64,000 nt of DNA, taken from contig NZ_CAMFKM010000001.1 in the NCBI RefSeq assembly GCF_945957355.1, forward strand, positions 372,001 to 436,000. The letters run 5' to 3'. The notes under the pieces were generated by a model that had not been told where the DNA came from, did no database searches, and worked only from the letters and a program-made list of their open reading frames with translations. The position numbers and the translations under genes are program-made. Positions 23,867 through 33,544 of the stretch are shown here, one piece after another (within the stretch, counting starts at the first letter, position 1; each line of letters begins with the position of its first letter). The DNA is from an uncultured Reyranella sp. (GTDB lineage Bacteria > Pseudomonadota > Alphaproteobacteria > Reyranellales > Reyranellaceae).

Positions 23867-25216
23867 CTATGTAGCCTTGAAGACGGGGTTTGGCCAGCGC
23901 ACCGAAACGGCGGCCCCGCCGCCCGTGTCGCTGCGATTGCCGAAGGTCACGTTGGCGCCGGTGCGCTCCAGCAGCGTCTTGGCGATGAAGACGCCCAGAC
24001 CCATGTGCCCCTCCTGGCCCTGGCGGGTCGAGATGAACGGCGTGCCCAGCTCGTCCAGCAGCGCCTCGGAAAAGCCCGGCCCGTCGTCGACCACTTCCAC
24101 TTCCGACCATTCCCGCGACCAGCGCGTGCTGACGCGGACCTCGTGCCGCGCGAACGAAACGGCGTTCTGAACGATGTTTCCGATACCCTGCATGATCTCC
24201 GGGCTCCGCAGCTGGATGGGCGCCGTCTTCGGCACGCCGTCGCCGACCGGGCCGGCCTCGAATTCGATCTCGATCTCCTCGCGGCCGCAGTTCTGCGCGG
24301 CGGCCTCGATCAGCGCCGGCAGCGGGACGAGCGTGTAGGAATCCGACACATCGCCTGCAGGATCGGTCGAGAGCCGCGCCAGAATCGACCGGCAGCGCTC
24401 CGATTCGGCGGCCAGCAGCTCGACATCCTCCCGCAACGGATCGTCGAGCTCGATCTCGCGCAGCATCTCCTTGGTGACGACGGCGATCGTCGACAGCGGC
24501 GAGCCCAGCTCGTGCGCGGCGGCGGCGGCCAGTGCACCCAGCGCCGAGAGCTGCTGCTCGCGCGCCAGCGCCGCCTGGGCGGCGGCCAGCGCATCGGCCA
24601 TCTGGCGCTGTTCCTCGGCGAGCCGCCAGCCATAGAGCGTGATCAGCAGCGTCGTGAGCGACAGTCCCGACCAGACGCCCACCTGATAGATGTCGGGCAG
24701 GTTGGGCGGCGGCCCTTTCCAGGGCAGCGGCTGATAGAAGAGGCCGAGCAACGCGATGCTGGCGATGGTGAGCAGGGTGAGCGCGACGTTGCTGGCAAGC
24801 GACAGGATCGTCGCACCGATCGCGACCGGCGCCAGCAGCAGCAGCGAGAACGGATTGATCAGGCCGCCGGTGAGATAGAGCAGCACCGCGAGCTGCAGGA
24901 TGTCGAAGGCGAGGAAGATCGCGGCCTCGCGGTCGTCGATGCGCGCCGAGCCCGGCCGGCCGATGCTGACGGTCAGGTTGAGCAGCGCCGACAGCGCGAT
25001 CGTGCCACCGACCGCCAGGACCGGCAGGCCGAATCCCAGGCCCCAGTGCACGACGGCGGCGGTGAAGGCCTGGCCCGCGACCGCGCCCCAGCGGATGAGC
25101 ACCAGGGTGCGCAGGCGCACGCCGCCGCGCGTCAGGACGGTCACGGTGCTGGCGCGCCGCGGAGCGGCAGGCGGAGGCTCTGCAGACGGGGGCGCGTCGT
25201 CGCCACGCACCGCCAC
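23867..25216 (-). CDS. regB: RegB/PrrB/ActS-type redox sensor histidine kinase
   Basis: 449 residues: six membrane segments (about 38-198), the quinone-responsive heptapeptide GGLINPF (117-123), the H-box AAAAHELGSPLST with H235, the redox-active Cys (C275 in ESERCRSIL), and the ATP-binding blocks DDGPGFSEALL and GHMGLGVFIAKTLLERTGA. All these RegB landmarks are intact, so the kinase should respond to respiratory quinone state and oxygen. It is transcribed ahead of regA and starts almost back to back (4 bases) with the NUDIX gene end. Confidence 0.94.
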   Translation of the reverse strand: MAVRGDDAPPSAEPPPAAPRRASTVTVLTRGGVRLRTLVLIRWGAVAGQAFTAAVVHWGLGFGLPVLAVGGTIALSALLNLTVSIGRPGSARIDDREAAIFLAFDILQLAVLLYLTGGLINPFSLLLLAPVAIGATILSLASNVALTLLTIASIALLGLFYQPLPWKGPPPNLPDIYQVGVWSGLSLTTLLITLYGWRLAEEQRQMADALAAAQAALAREQQLSALGALAAAAAHELGSPLSTIAVVTKEMLREIELDDPLREDVELLAAESERCRSILARLSTDPAGDVSDSYTLVPLPALIEAAAQNCGREEIEIEFEAGPVGDGVPKTAPIQLRSPEIMQGIGNIVQNAVSFARHEVRVSTRWSREWSEVEVVDDGPGFSEALLDELGTPFISTRQGQEGHMGLGVFIAKTLLERTGANVTFGNRSDTGGGAAVSVRWPNPVFKAT

Positions 25217-25220
25217 GATG

Positions 25221-26018
25221 CTACTCTTCGAGCATCAGGTGCTTGCGATGCACCGTCGTGAAGAGCGGGATCCTGCGCTGCGCCGTGCGGTCCGGCGGCT
25301 CCTTCACCAGCCGTCCGATCTCGCCCAGGATCAGCCCGGTGATGGTCGGCAGCGGCAGCTCGCGCGCCTCGTCGAGGCGCACCCAGCGGATGTCGCCCAT
25401 CTCGCTCGAGTGGCGGATCTCGCCCGACGCATCCTCGGCGCGCGCCATGAAGAAGCGGGCATTGAAGCGGCGCGGCCGGCCGGGCGGCGTCACCGCGCGC
25501 GCGATCAGGTCGAGGCAGTCGAGCGCCGGCGCCATGCCCTGGTCGAGGAAGCCCTTCCAGTGCTCGCCATAGTCCTTCTTCGGCGCACCGCCCTCGAGCG
25601 GCTTGCCCAGCATCAGGCCGCTTTCCTCGAAGGTCTCGCGCACCGCGGCGACGGCCAGCGCCCGCGCGCGCTGCGCCGAGGCGGCCCGCATCAGGCGCTC
25701 GTTGACGAAGGGATCGAGCGCGGTCGCGACGGGAACGCGCGCATCGTCTGGATCGACCTTGCCGCCCGGGAACACGTAGCGGTTGGGCATGAAGGCGTGG
25801 GCGGCGGCGCGGCAGCCCATCAGCACTTCCGGCGTGCTGCCCTGCATGCGCACCAGGATCAGCGTCGCGGCATCGCGCGGCCGCATGTAGGGATAGACCT
25901 TGTCGATCTTCTCGACCGGCCGTTCGCTGCCGGGCTTCAGGGGGACTTTGGGGGCCTCGTCGTAGCCTTTGTCGGTGCCGCGGACGACCGCGCCTTCGGG
26001 AATGCCTCGTTTGCTCAT
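25221..26018 (-). CDS. NUDIX hydrolase
   Basis: 265 residues, larger than the minimal Nudix fold. The Nudix box is split by an insertion: FPGGKVDPDD near residue 87, then about 30 residues later AVAAVRETFEESGLMLG, which supplies the metal-binding RExxEE core. The layout resembles the NUDT7/8/19-like or RhpP/YfcD-like long Nudix proteins of alphaproteobacteria, but no CoA motif is evident. The substrate is unknown. It starts 23 bases after the pyrC stop read on the same minus strand direction, so pyrC-nudix-regB may form one transcript. Confidence 0.88.
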   Translation of the reverse strand: MSKRGIPEGAVVRGTDKGYDEAPKVPLKPGSERPVEKIDKVYPYMRPRDAATLILVRMQGSTPEVLMGCRAAAHAFMPNRYVFPGGKVDPDDARVPVATALDPFVNERLMRAASAQRARALAVAAVRETFEESGLMLGKPLEGGAPKKDYGEHWKGFLDQGMAPALDCLDLIARAVTPPGRPRRFNARFFMARAEDASGEIRHSSEMGDIRWVRLDEARELPLPTITGLILGEIGRLVKEPPDRTAQRRIPLFTTVHRKHLMLEE

Positions 26019-26041
26019 GCCATCACGATAAACCAGCGACC

Positions 26042-27097
26042 CTAGAACGACCAGTCGACCGGCGTGTCGGGGCGGAAGACGGTGATGTCCTTTCCGCCGT
26101 CCGGGACCGCGATGCGGTCCGGGATGTCGAGCGGCTTCGCGTGCAGCGTGATCCGCTCCTCGTTGGCCGGCAGGCCGTAGAAACGCGGGCCGTTCAGCGA
26201 CGCGAAGGCTTCGAGATGGGCCAGCGCGCCCTCCTCGGCGAAGACCTGCGCGTAGACCTGCATCGCGACCGGCGCATTGAAGACGCCGGCGCAGCCGCAG
26301 GCGCACTCCTTGGTGTCCGTCGTGTGCGGCGCGGTATCGGTGCCGAGGAAGAATTGCGTCCCGCCCGAGGTCGCCGCCCGCCGCAGGGCGAGACGATGCT
26401 CCTCCCGCTTGGCGATCGGCAGGCAATAGAAGTGCGGACGGATGCCGCCCTTGAAGATCGCATTGCGGTTGTAGCTGAGGTGATGCGGCGTGATCGTGCC
26501 GCCCATGCGGCCCGGATTCGCCTCGACGAAAGCGACACCTTCGCGCGTCGTGATGTGCTCCAGCACGATCTTCAGGCCCTCGTGGCGCTTCAGCAGCGGC
26601 GCCAGCACCTTGTCGAGGAACACCGCCTCGCGGTCGAAGATGTCGACCTCGGGATCGGTCACCTCGCCATGGACCAGGAGCGGCATGCCGGCCTTCTCCA
26701 TGGCCTCCAGCCCTTTCGCGATCCTGTCCATCGAGGTCACGCCGTGCGCCGAATTGGTCGTGGCATGCGCCGGATAGAGCTTGGCCGCGACCCACACGCC
26801 CTCCGCCTTGCCGCGCGCCAGCTCGGCCGGGTCGGCGCCGTCGGTCAGGTAGCAGGTCATCAGCGGCTCGAACTTCAGCGCCGCAGGGACCGCGGCGCGG
26901 ATGCGTTCGCGATAGGCGCTGGCCTCGGCGACCTTCGTCACCGGCGGCACGAGGTTCGGCATGATGATGGCGCGGGCGAACTGGCAGGCGGTGTGCACGG
27001 CGCAGGCCGCCAGCATCGCGCCGTCGCGCAGGTGGACGTGCCAGTCGTCGGGGCGGCGGATGGTGATCGTGGAGGGTGTCGGATTTGCAGGAGCCAT
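26042..27097 (-). CDS. pyrC: Dihydroorotase, class II
   Basis: 351 residues, the usual length of E. coli-type PyrC. Metal ligands: HVHLR near residue 21, the carboxylated Lys in VAAKLYPAHATTN, His in LLVHGEV and VLEHITT, and the Asp in FLGTDTAPH. The EERITLHAKP C-terminus is typical. It cyclises carbamoyl-aspartate to dihydroorotate in pyrimidine synthesis. The start at ATG 27097 follows GCTTTCTACGC without a clear ribosome site; the frame remains open upstream, but family alignment begins here. Confidence 0.95.
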   Translation of the reverse strand: MAPANPTPSTITIRRPDDWHVHLRDGAMLAACAVHTACQFARAIIMPNLVPPVTKVAEASAYRERIRAAVPAALKFEPLMTCYLTDGADPAELARGKAEGVWVAAKLYPAHATTNSAHGVTSMDRIAKGLEAMEKAGMPLLVHGEVTDPEVDIFDREAVFLDKVLAPLLKRHEGLKIVLEHITTREGVAFVEANPGRMGGTITPHHLSYNRNAIFKGGIRPHFYCLPIAKREEHRLALRRAATSGGTQFFLGTDTAPHTTDTKECACGCAGVFNAPVAMQVYAQVFAEEGALAHLEAFASLNGPRFYGLPANEERITLHAKPLDIPDRIAVPDGGKDITVFRPDTPVDWSF

Positions 27098-27133
27098 GAT
27101 GCGCTTTCTACGCTTGCTCCCGGACGGGCTCCA

Positions 27134-28204
27134 ATGTTGATTGCGGGCATGAACGACCTGAACGACGCCGTCGCCTTCGCCCTGGCCGCCCAGTCCAACT
27201 GGCCTGCCAGCATGTACATGCCCGACGGGCAGTTCGTGATGACCTACGATTCGGGCGAGAAGGCGCCCGACAACGAGGTGCTGGGACCGGTGACGCCGCG
27301 CGGCGGGCCGTCGGGCCTCGTCTATCGCGGCGGCCACAAGATCGCCGAATGGGGCGACGTCGACCGCGCCGACATGACCTTCAGCGTGGCCAAGAGCTAC
27401 CTCGCCCTGCTCGCCGGCCTGGCGCTGGGCGACGGGCTGATCAAAAGCCTCGACGACAAGGTCGCGGGATACGCGCTCGACGACGGGTTCGAGAGCGAGC
27501 AGAACCGGGACATCACCTGGCGCCATCTGCTGACGCAGACCAGCGAATGGTCGGGCACCGTCTTCGGCAAGGAAGACCGCATCGACCACAATCGCGTGGT
27601 CGGCGTCGCCGTCGCCGACGCGCCCAAGGGCACGCGCCGCGCGATGAAGAAGCCGGGCAGCTTCTACGAGTACAACGACGTCCGCGTGAACCGGCTGTCG
27701 CGCTCTCTGCTGCAGGTCTTCCGGGAACCGCTGCCGCAGGTGCTGAAGCGCCGCATCATGGACCCGATCGGCGGTTCGCAGGGCTGGCGGTGGGACGGCT
27801 ACCGCAATTCCTACGACACGATCGACGGCAAGCAGATGCTGTCGGTGCCGGGCGGCGGCCACTGGGGCGGCGGCATCGTCATCTCGGCGCGCGACCTCTC
27901 GCTGATGGGCCGGCTGGTGGCGCAGGGCGGCGTCTGGGAGGGCAAGCAGATCCTGCCGAAGGGCTGGACCGCGGAACTGGTGAAGCCCTGCCCGGTCGCC
28001 CCCTTCTACGGGCTGATGTGGTGGCTCAACACCGGCCGCAGGCAATTCGCCGCCGCGTCCGAGAGCAGCTACTTCGCGCTGGGATGGGGCAGCCACATCG
28101 TCTGGATCGATCCCGAGAACGATCTCGTCACGGTGCTGCGCTGGATCGACCGCAAGAAGGCGCCGGAATTCGTCGAACGTCTGCTGGGGGCGATCAAGGC
28201 ATGA
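27134..28204 (+). CDS. Serine hydrolase, beta-lactamase/class C-like
   Basis: 356 residues from ATG 27134 (ATG 27149 is a possible alternative). The catalytic S-x-x-K is SVAKS near residue 84, the Y-x-N is YEYND near 180, and a late HWGGGIVISARDL block is typical of the beta-lactamase-related serine hydrolase family. No signal peptide is seen, so it probably works in the cytosol as an esterase or amidase. It is joined to the next alpha/beta hydrolase by ATGA, and the two probably act on the same type of substrate. Confidence 0.88.
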   Translation: MLIAGMNDLNDAVAFALAAQSNWPASMYMPDGQFVMTYDSGEKAPDNEVLGPVTPRGGPSGLVYRGGHKIAEWGDVDRADMTFSVAKSYLALLAGLALGDGLIKSLDDKVAGYALDDGFESEQNRDITWRHLLTQTSEWSGTVFGKEDRIDHNRVVGVAVADAPKGTRRAMKKPGSFYEYNDVRVNRLSRSLLQVFREPLPQVLKRRIMDPIGGSQGWRWDGYRNSYDTIDGKQMLSVPGGGHWGGGIVISARDLSLMGRLVAQGGVWEGKQILPKGWTAELVKPCPVAPFYGLMWWLNTGRRQFAAASESSYFALGWGSHIVWIDPENDLVTVLRWIDRKKAPEFVERLLGAIKA

Positions 28205-29088
28205 GCCTCGACTACTCCGCCGTCCCGCGTATGTCGGACGGCCGTACCGCCGCCGAACATATCGAACAAGTCGCCGCGAAGTCGGAGATCGTGCGGGTGC
28301 CCATGGGAAATGGCGGCACGATGATGTGGCACGTGTTCGGCGCCGCCCCCGACAAGCCGATTCTGCTGCTGTTCCACGGCGGGTCGGGCTCGTGGATCCA
28401 CTGGATCCGCAACGTCCTGCCGCTCTCCGAGCATTTCAGCGTCTACGCCGCCGACCTGCCCGGGCTGGGCGACAGCGACCCGCCCGACGACGTGAACGAC
28501 ATCTGGTCGGTGACGCACTGCGTCGAGGCCGCGATGAAGGAGCTGCTGCCGAAGGACCGGGACTTCGCCATCGCGGGCTTCTCGTTCGGCGGCATGGTCT
28601 CCGGCCATATCGCGACGCTGTTCGAGGACCGCATCCGGCGCATCGCGCTGGTCGGCGCCGGCGGCCTCAAGGCCACGCGCAAGCCCGGCCCCAAGCTTCA
28701 CAAGCTTTTAGCCGAGATGCCGCCCGAGACCCTGGCGGCCGAGGCGCGGCGCAATCTCGAGATCCTGATGCTGCACGACCCGAAGTCGGTCGACGGCATC
28801 GCGATCCACATGCAGATCCTGAACACCACGCGCGCCAAAACGCGCAGCCGCATCATGGGCCAGGCCTTCAAGCTCAGCGAAGTGCTGCCGCGGGTGAAGA
28901 CGCCGCTCACCGGCATCTGGGGCGAGTTCGATTCGACGACATACCCGCACATCCAGGAGCGCATCGATCTCTTCCGCGCCCTGCAGCCCGGCTTCGAGAT
29001 GAACGTGATCCCGGGCGCCGGGCATTGGGTTGCGTACGAGGCGGCGGATGCGTTCAACGCGAAGCTGGTCGAGGTGTTGAAGGGTTAA
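28201..29088 (+). CDS. Alpha/beta fold hydrolase
   Basis: 295 residues. The oxyanion HGGSGSWIHW motif, the nucleophile Ser in GFSFGGMVSGH near 130, the Asp in GEFDSTTYPH and the His in GAGHWVAYE are all present, so the triad is complete. The fold matches meta-cleavage and haloalkane-type hydrolases without identifying a substrate. The start overlaps the preceding stop. The R3 palindrome follows 3 bases after the stop. Confidence 0.9.
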   Translation: MSLDYSAVPRMSDGRTAAEHIEQVAAKSEIVRVPMGNGGTMMWHVFGAAPDKPILLLFHGGSGSWIHWIRNVLPLSEHFSVYAADLPGLGDSDPPDDVNDIWSVTHCVEAAMKELLPKDRDFAIAGFSFGGMVSGHIATLFEDRIRRIALVGAGGLKATRKPGPKLHKLLAEMPPETLAAEARRNLEILMLHDPKSVDGIAIHMQILNTTRAKTRSRIMGQAFKLSEVLPRVKTPLTGIWGEFDSTTYPHIQERIDLFRALQPGFEMNVIPGAGHWVAYEAADAFNAKLVEVLKG

Positions 29089-29091
29089 GCG

Positions 29092-29191
29092 AAAGGTCCC
29101 TCGCTTACGCTCGGGATGACAATCTTGGTCGGGTCAGCGCAGTGCGCTGATCCAACCTCCATTGTCATCCCGAGCGCAGCGAGGGACCTTT
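29092..29191. repeat. R3 palindromic repeat, copy 1
   Basis: The left arm AAAGGTCCCTCGCTTACGCT... continues into CGGGATGACAAT. The right arm is its near-complement (ATTGTCATCCCGAGCGCAGC then GAGGGACCTTT). Spacer about 40 bases. It fills the gap between convergent genes. Other copies at 32294 and 47715. Confidence 0.95.
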
Positions 29192-29209
29192 GATTCGCAG
29201 ACCTGTCCG

Positions 29210-30496
29210 TCACCCCATCACCAGGCGCGGCAGGCCCAGGGCGATGTCGGGGAAGGCCATGAGCAGCAGAATCAGGCCCAGCATCGCCGCCACGAACGGC
29301 AGGGCGCCGCGGATCACGTCGGCGATGGCGCCGCCCGTGCGCAGGCTCTGCACGACGTAGAGGTTGAGGCCGACCGGCGGCGTCACCAGCGCCGCCTCGA
29401 TCAGGATCGTCAGCACGATCCCCCACCAGATCGGATCCCATCCCAGCCCGATCACGATCGGGAACACGAACGGCGTCGTGAGGATCATCATGGAGATCGT
29501 CTCCATGAAGCAGCCGAGGATCAGGTAGAAGACGATCAGCAGCAGCATGGTGCCGACCTTGCCGAGGCCCAGCGCCTCGATCGCCTTGGCCACGCCGTCG
29601 GTGACACCGATATTGGCCAACACGAAGTTCAGGAACTGCGCGGCGATGATGATCAGCATGATCATCGCGGTCGTGCGCATCGTGCCCTCGAACACCGCCT
29701 TGATCATCGGCCAGGAGAGCGCGCGCTCCCAGGCGGCCAGCACCAGCGCCGCGAAGACGCCCATGGAGGCCGCCTCCGTGGGCGTGGCCCAGCCGGCATA
29801 GATCGAGCCGACGACGACGCCAAAGATGAACAGCGGCGCTACCAGGTCCTTCAGGCTGCCGAGCCGGTCGCGCCAGGTGCTTTCCACCGGCGTGCCGCCC
29901 TTGGCCGGCCAGATCAGGCAGTAGGCGAGGATGATCGCCATGAAGAAGCCGGTGAGCAGCAGGCCGGGAATCATGCCCGCCAGATAGAGCCGCGGCACCG
30001 AGGTCTGGGTCAGGAGCCCGTAGAGGATGAAGTTGATCGACGGCGGAATGAGGATGCCCAGCGTGCCGCCGGCCGCCAGCGTGCCGAGGAACAGCGACTC
30101 GTCGTAGCGGCGGATCGCGACCTGCGGCAGGGCCACGACGCCGACCGTGGCGGCGGTCGCGACGCTCGACCCCGAGGTCGCCGCGAACATCGCGCAGGTA
30201 CCGATGTTGGCGTGCATCAAGCCGCCCGGCAGCCAGGAGAGCCAGGTCGCGATCGCGGCATAGACGCGATGGGCGATGCCCGAGCGCAGCAGGATCTCGC
30301 CCAGCATCACGAACATCGGGATGGCGATCAGGATGTATTCGGAACTGGCGTTCCACACGATGTCGCCCATCGCGAGATAGAGCGGAATCGAGGAGAAGAA
30401 CTGGTTGAGTGCGAGGCCGAGCACGCCCATGACGGCGGCGACCGGTACGCTGACCGCCAGCAGGGCGACGAGGAGAAGGAGCGCGGTGCCCAGCAT
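29210..30496 (-). CDS. dctM: TRAP transporter large permease (DctM-like)
   Basis: 428 residues with about 12 membrane helices and the DctM landmarks: a helical-hairpin SGSSVATAATVG near 110, LGILIPPSINFILYG, and PPVGLNLYVVQSLR near 365. Together with DctQ it forms the Na+-driven channel taking up organic acids delivered by DctP. Its start is 3 bases from the dctQ stop. Confidence 0.95.
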   Translation of the reverse strand: MLGTALLLLVALLAVSVPVAAVMGVLGLALNQFFSSIPLYLAMGDIVWNASSEYILIAIPMFVMLGEILLRSGIAHRVYAAIATWLSWLPGGLMHANIGTCAMFAATSGSSVATAATVGVVALPQVAIRRYDESLFLGTLAAGGTLGILIPPSINFILYGLLTQTSVPRLYLAGMIPGLLLTGFFMAIILAYCLIWPAKGGTPVESTWRDRLGSLKDLVAPLFIFGVVVGSIYAGWATPTEAASMGVFAALVLAAWERALSWPMIKAVFEGTMRTTAMIMLIIIAAQFLNFVLANIGVTDGVAKAIEALGLGKVGTMLLLIVFYLILGCFMETISMMILTTPFVFPIVIGLGWDPIWWGIVLTILIEAALVTPPVGLNLYVVQSLRTGGAIADVIRGALPFVAAMLGLILLLMAFPDIALGLPRLVMG

Positions 30497-30498
30497 GT

Positions 30499-31098
30499 CT
30501 ATCTCCCGGCGCCCGAGTTGGTGGTGCCGATCCCCAGCGAGCCCAGCTCACCCTTCACTTCCTCGTCCTGCGACGGCACGCCGATGGTCGCGGCGACGGT
30601 GCCGACGTCGCCGCGCAGCAGCGCCATCAGGCTGCGCAAAAAGGCGAGCCCGGTAACGGCGAGGAAGAGGACGAAGCCCGCGAACCACGGCGCCTGCGGC
30701 CAGGCGAGCGGGATGCGCAACGGCGTGTTGGAGCGGTTACCGCCCGAGAGGTTGTCGAGGAAGATCTCGCCGGCGCGGTCGACGATCGCGAGGACGAGGA
30801 TCGCCAGGCCCACGATCGCCACCAGGTCGAGGAGCGCCCGCATCCGCGGCCCGAGCGCGCCGTAGAGCACGTCGATGCGGACATGGCCGCGCGTCACCAG
30901 CACGTGCGCCAGCGACCACGAGGTCCCGACCGCGAACAGATAGGCCGCGATCTCGTCGGAGCCCGAGAAGGCGAAGGCCAGCAGCTTGCGGCAGATCACC
31001 TCGACCGTGACGACGACCGCCGCCAGCAGGATCATGGCGCCGCCGGCCCACGCTCCCCAGAGGGCGGCGACCGACGCGCCGCGCCACAGACGTTCCAT
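30499..31098 (-). CDS. dctQ: TRAP transporter small permease (DctQ-like)
   Basis: 199 residues with four membrane helices. It contains the family phrase SDEIAAYLFAVGTSWSLAHVLVTRGHVRID (positions about 45-74; the RGHVR/D-type motif is diagnostic of DctQ). The C-terminal 30 residues are a polar tail. It lies between dctP (37-base gap) and dctM. Confidence 0.93.
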   Translation of the reverse strand: MERLWRGASVAALWGAWAGGAMILLAAVVVTVEVICRKLLAFAFSGSDEIAAYLFAVGTSWSLAHVLVTRGHVRIDVLYGALGPRMRALLDLVAIVGLAILVLAIVDRAGEIFLDNLSGGNRSNTPLRIPLAWPQAPWFAGFVLFLAVTGLAFLRSLMALLRGDVGTVAATIGVPSQDEEVKGELGSLGIGTTNSGAGR

Positions 31099-31135
31099 CT
31101 ATTCCCCTCCCCGAAGGGCGGCCGCGAGGCGAAGC

Positions 31136-32206
31136 TCAGTTCGCCTTGGCGACGAGGCCGTAGCGCTTGCCGACCATCTCGGTCCACTTGGCCGCGCACT
31201 CCGCGCCGCAGCGCTTGGCCCATTCGGGCAGCACGACGTCGTTCAGCGCCTTCTTGACCAGCGCGCGGTCGGCGTCGGTCGGCATCACCAGCTTCAGCTT
31301 GGCCGGCGGGCCGACCGAACACGGGCCGTTGCCGGTGTCGCAGGCGATGCCTTCCTTGGTGTCCGATTCGACGCTGGCCCAGGCCGCCTCCTCGAGCTTC
31401 TTGAACTGCGCCGTCATGAATTCCTGGGTCGGCTTGGAGAGCTTGTTCCAGGCGTTGAGGTTCACGGCGACGAAGCCCGCGGTGTAGCCCAGCGACACGT
31501 CGACGACGGTCTTCACCACTTCCGGCCACTTCGCCTGGTAGCCCGGCAGGGTGCCGGTGATGCCGCAGTCGACAACGCCCTTCTCCAGCGCCGGCACGAC
31601 CTCGCCGAAGGGAATGGTGACGGCCGAGCCGCCCAGCGCCTTCACCAGGTCGGACTGGGAGACGCCCTGCACCCGGACCTTCTTGCCCTTGATGTCGGCC
31701 AGGCTGGAGATCTCGTCGCGGCAGAAGAACACCTGCTGCGGGAAGGCGAAGGTCGACACGATCATCGAGCCGAACTTGTCGCGCATCACCTTCTGCATCT
31801 CGGGCATCCAGGCGCTCAGGATCTCGCGCTGCTGAGCGACGCTCTGCGCCACGCCCGAAATGTCCGAGCCTTCGAAGATCGCGGCGCCGTCGTCGACGTA
31901 GATCGGCAGCGCGTGCGCCACGTCGTACACGCCGGTCTTCAGCAGCCGCAGCACCTCGGTGCCCTTGAGGTTGAGCTCGGTGATCGACTTGATATTGCCG
32001 GTCAGCTTGCCGCCCGAGGCCGCGCCGAGCTGCTCGCTCCAGAACGGCTGTTCGACCTTCTTGTTGATGTTCAGGAAGTTCCACGTGCCGATCACGTTGA
32101 ACTTCTTGCTGTCGAGCTGTGCCGGCGCGGCGGTCTGCGCCGAAGCGATACCCGTGCTGCCGACGACCAACGCCGCCGCCATTCCGAGAAGTGCGGTGAA
32201 TTTCAT
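31136..32206 (-). CDS. dctP: TRAP transporter substrate-binding protein (DctP family)
   Basis: 356 residues with a cleavable signal peptide (FTALLGMAAALVVGSTGIAS). The core blocks LLKTGVYDVAHALPIYV, KGKKVRVQGVSQSDLVKALG and VTIPFGEVVPALEKGVVDCG match DctP proteins, where the Arg in KVRV and the Asn/Thr region near VNLNAW bind the carboxylate ligand. ATG 32206 has GGGAGC about 9 bases upstream. It leads the dctP-Q-M operon. The ligand is not identifiable. Confidence 0.93.
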   Translation of the reverse strand: MKFTALLGMAAALVVGSTGIASAQTAAPAQLDSKKFNVIGTWNFLNINKKVEQPFWSEQLGAASGGKLTGNIKSITELNLKGTEVLRLLKTGVYDVAHALPIYVDDGAAIFEGSDISGVAQSVAQQREILSAWMPEMQKVMRDKFGSMIVSTFAFPQQVFFCRDEISSLADIKGKKVRVQGVSQSDLVKALGGSAVTIPFGEVVPALEKGVVDCGITGTLPGYQAKWPEVVKTVVDVSLGYTAGFVAVNLNAWNKLSKPTQEFMTAQFKKLEEAAWASVESDTKEGIACDTGNGPCSVGPPAKLKLVMPTDADRALVKKALNDVVLPEWAKRCGAECAAKWTEMVGKRYGLVAKAN

Positions 32207-32293
32207 CTGTCGCTCCCTGTTCCGCGCCTTTGACCCCGCGCGGTTGCCGCGACTGTCGTTCAATTCGACCGGAGTGGCAAGGGTACGGTCGGG

Positions 32294-32415
32294 AAGGGTC
32301 CCTCGCTTACGCTCCAAGGCGGGGGTTACCCCGCCTGCGATGACAATGGTGGTGGGATTGGCGCCGTGCGCCCGTTCAGAAACAGTTGTCATCCCGAGCG
32401 CAGCGAGGGACCTTT
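32294..32415. repeat. R3 palindromic repeat, copy 2, with internal insertion
   Basis: Same arms as copy 1, but the left arm is interrupted by a small hairpin (AGGCGGGGGTTACCCCGCCT) between GCTTACGCTCC and TGCGATGACAAT. It lies in the 257-base gap between divergently transcribed dctP and the BNR-repeat gene, unusual because the other copies follow gene ends. Confidence 0.9.
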
Positions 32416-32464
32416 AGTCATACGCGGCAGCCCCACAAAGAGGGCGCCCGAACGGAGGACTCGA

Positions 32465-33433
32465 ATGCCCAACCTGCTCTGTGTCGGTACGGCCGGCATG
32501 TCGGTGTGGTTCAGCCGCGACGACGGCGAGACCTGGATCCGGCCCTATATCGAATCCGGCCTCTATCTCGAGGCGCGCGTCTGGGCGCTGTCGGCGCATC
32601 CGCAGCGGCCGGGCGAAGTGCTGGCCGGCACCGACTCCGGCCTCTACCGCTGGAACGAGACCGACCAGAAGTGGACGCACCTGCCCTCGGTGCTGGACGA
32701 GTACGACATCTGGGCGATGGCGCAGGCGCCGGACGATCCCAACCTCATCGTGGTCGGCACGCAGCCCGCCGCGATCTTCGTCTCGACCGATGGCGGCAAG
32801 AGCTTCACGCCCGCGCAAGGCTCCTTCGCCGACGCCTGCATCTTCGTGGGCAAGCCGAGGGTGACGCAGATCCTGTTCGATCCGGTCGACAAGGACACGC
32901 TGTGGGCCGGCGTCGAGATCGATGGCGTGCACCGCTCGACCGATCGCGGCCGCAGCTGGAAGAAGGTGGGCCAGGGCATCAACTCCGAGGACATTCACGG
33001 CCTCGCCGTTATCCGCAATGGCAGCAAGCTGGTCTATGCCACGACCAATCGCGGCCTGAACGTGAGCCGCGACAATGGCGAGACCTTCGCCTTCCAGGAA
33101 CTCGATTCGCCCTGGCAGTACACCCGCACCATCGTGCCCCGCGCCGACGGCGACGCGACGGTGTTCCTGACCAACGGCAACGGCCCGCCGGGCTCGACCG
33201 GACGGCTGCTGCGCAGCACCGACCACGGCGCCCACTGGACGGACGCCAACCTGCCGGGGGAGCTCAACTCGACGCCGTGGACGGTGGCGACGCATCCCTC
33301 GAACCCGAAGCTGATCTTCGTCTGCTCCAACCTCGGCCAGCTCTTCCGCTCGACCGACGGCGGCGAGAGCTGGACCAAGCTGCCGCGCGAGTTCGGCGAG
33401 GTCCGCAGCACGATCTGGCAACCGCTGCCGTAA
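32465..33433 (+). CDS. BNR/Asp-box (sialidase-like beta-propeller) repeat protein
   Basis: 322 residues with at least six Asp-box repeats: SRDDGETW, STDGGKSF, STDRGRSW, SRDNGETF, STDHGAHW and STDGGESW, spaced 40-60 residues apart. This predicts a six- or seven-bladed propeller as in VPS10-like glycosyl-hydrolase-type proteins. There is no signal peptide and no catalytic sialidase residues are recognisable. CGGAGGA precedes ATG 32465. Probably a cytosolic protein of unknown role; not a sialidase on current evidence. Confidence 0.85.
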   Translation: MPNLLCVGTAGMSVWFSRDDGETWIRPYIESGLYLEARVWALSAHPQRPGEVLAGTDSGLYRWNETDQKWTHLPSVLDEYDIWAMAQAPDDPNLIVVGTQPAAIFVSTDGGKSFTPAQGSFADACIFVGKPRVTQILFDPVDKDTLWAGVEIDGVHRSTDRGRSWKKVGQGINSEDIHGLAVIRNGSKLVYATTNRGLNVSRDNGETFAFQELDSPWQYTRTIVPRADGDATVFLTNGNGPPGSTGRLLRSTDHGAHWTDANLPGELNSTPWTVATHPSNPKLIFVCSNLGQLFRSTDGGESWTKLPREFGEVRSTIWQPLP

Positions 33434-33544
33434 CAGCTCCGCTCATCCCCCAAGGCTATCGTATGTGAAATATCCCGTCTCCTCGACCGAAAAGCACGCA
33501 ATATGATTGCGCGATCGGTTATCGCCGAGGGGGTGCGACACTCA

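Noticed and set aside
29162..30865. Long plus-strand open frame opposite the TRAP permease genes
   Set aside because: It is the complement of high-GC coding sequence and has a composition of Arg/Asp/His repeats typical of shadow frames, not a protein.
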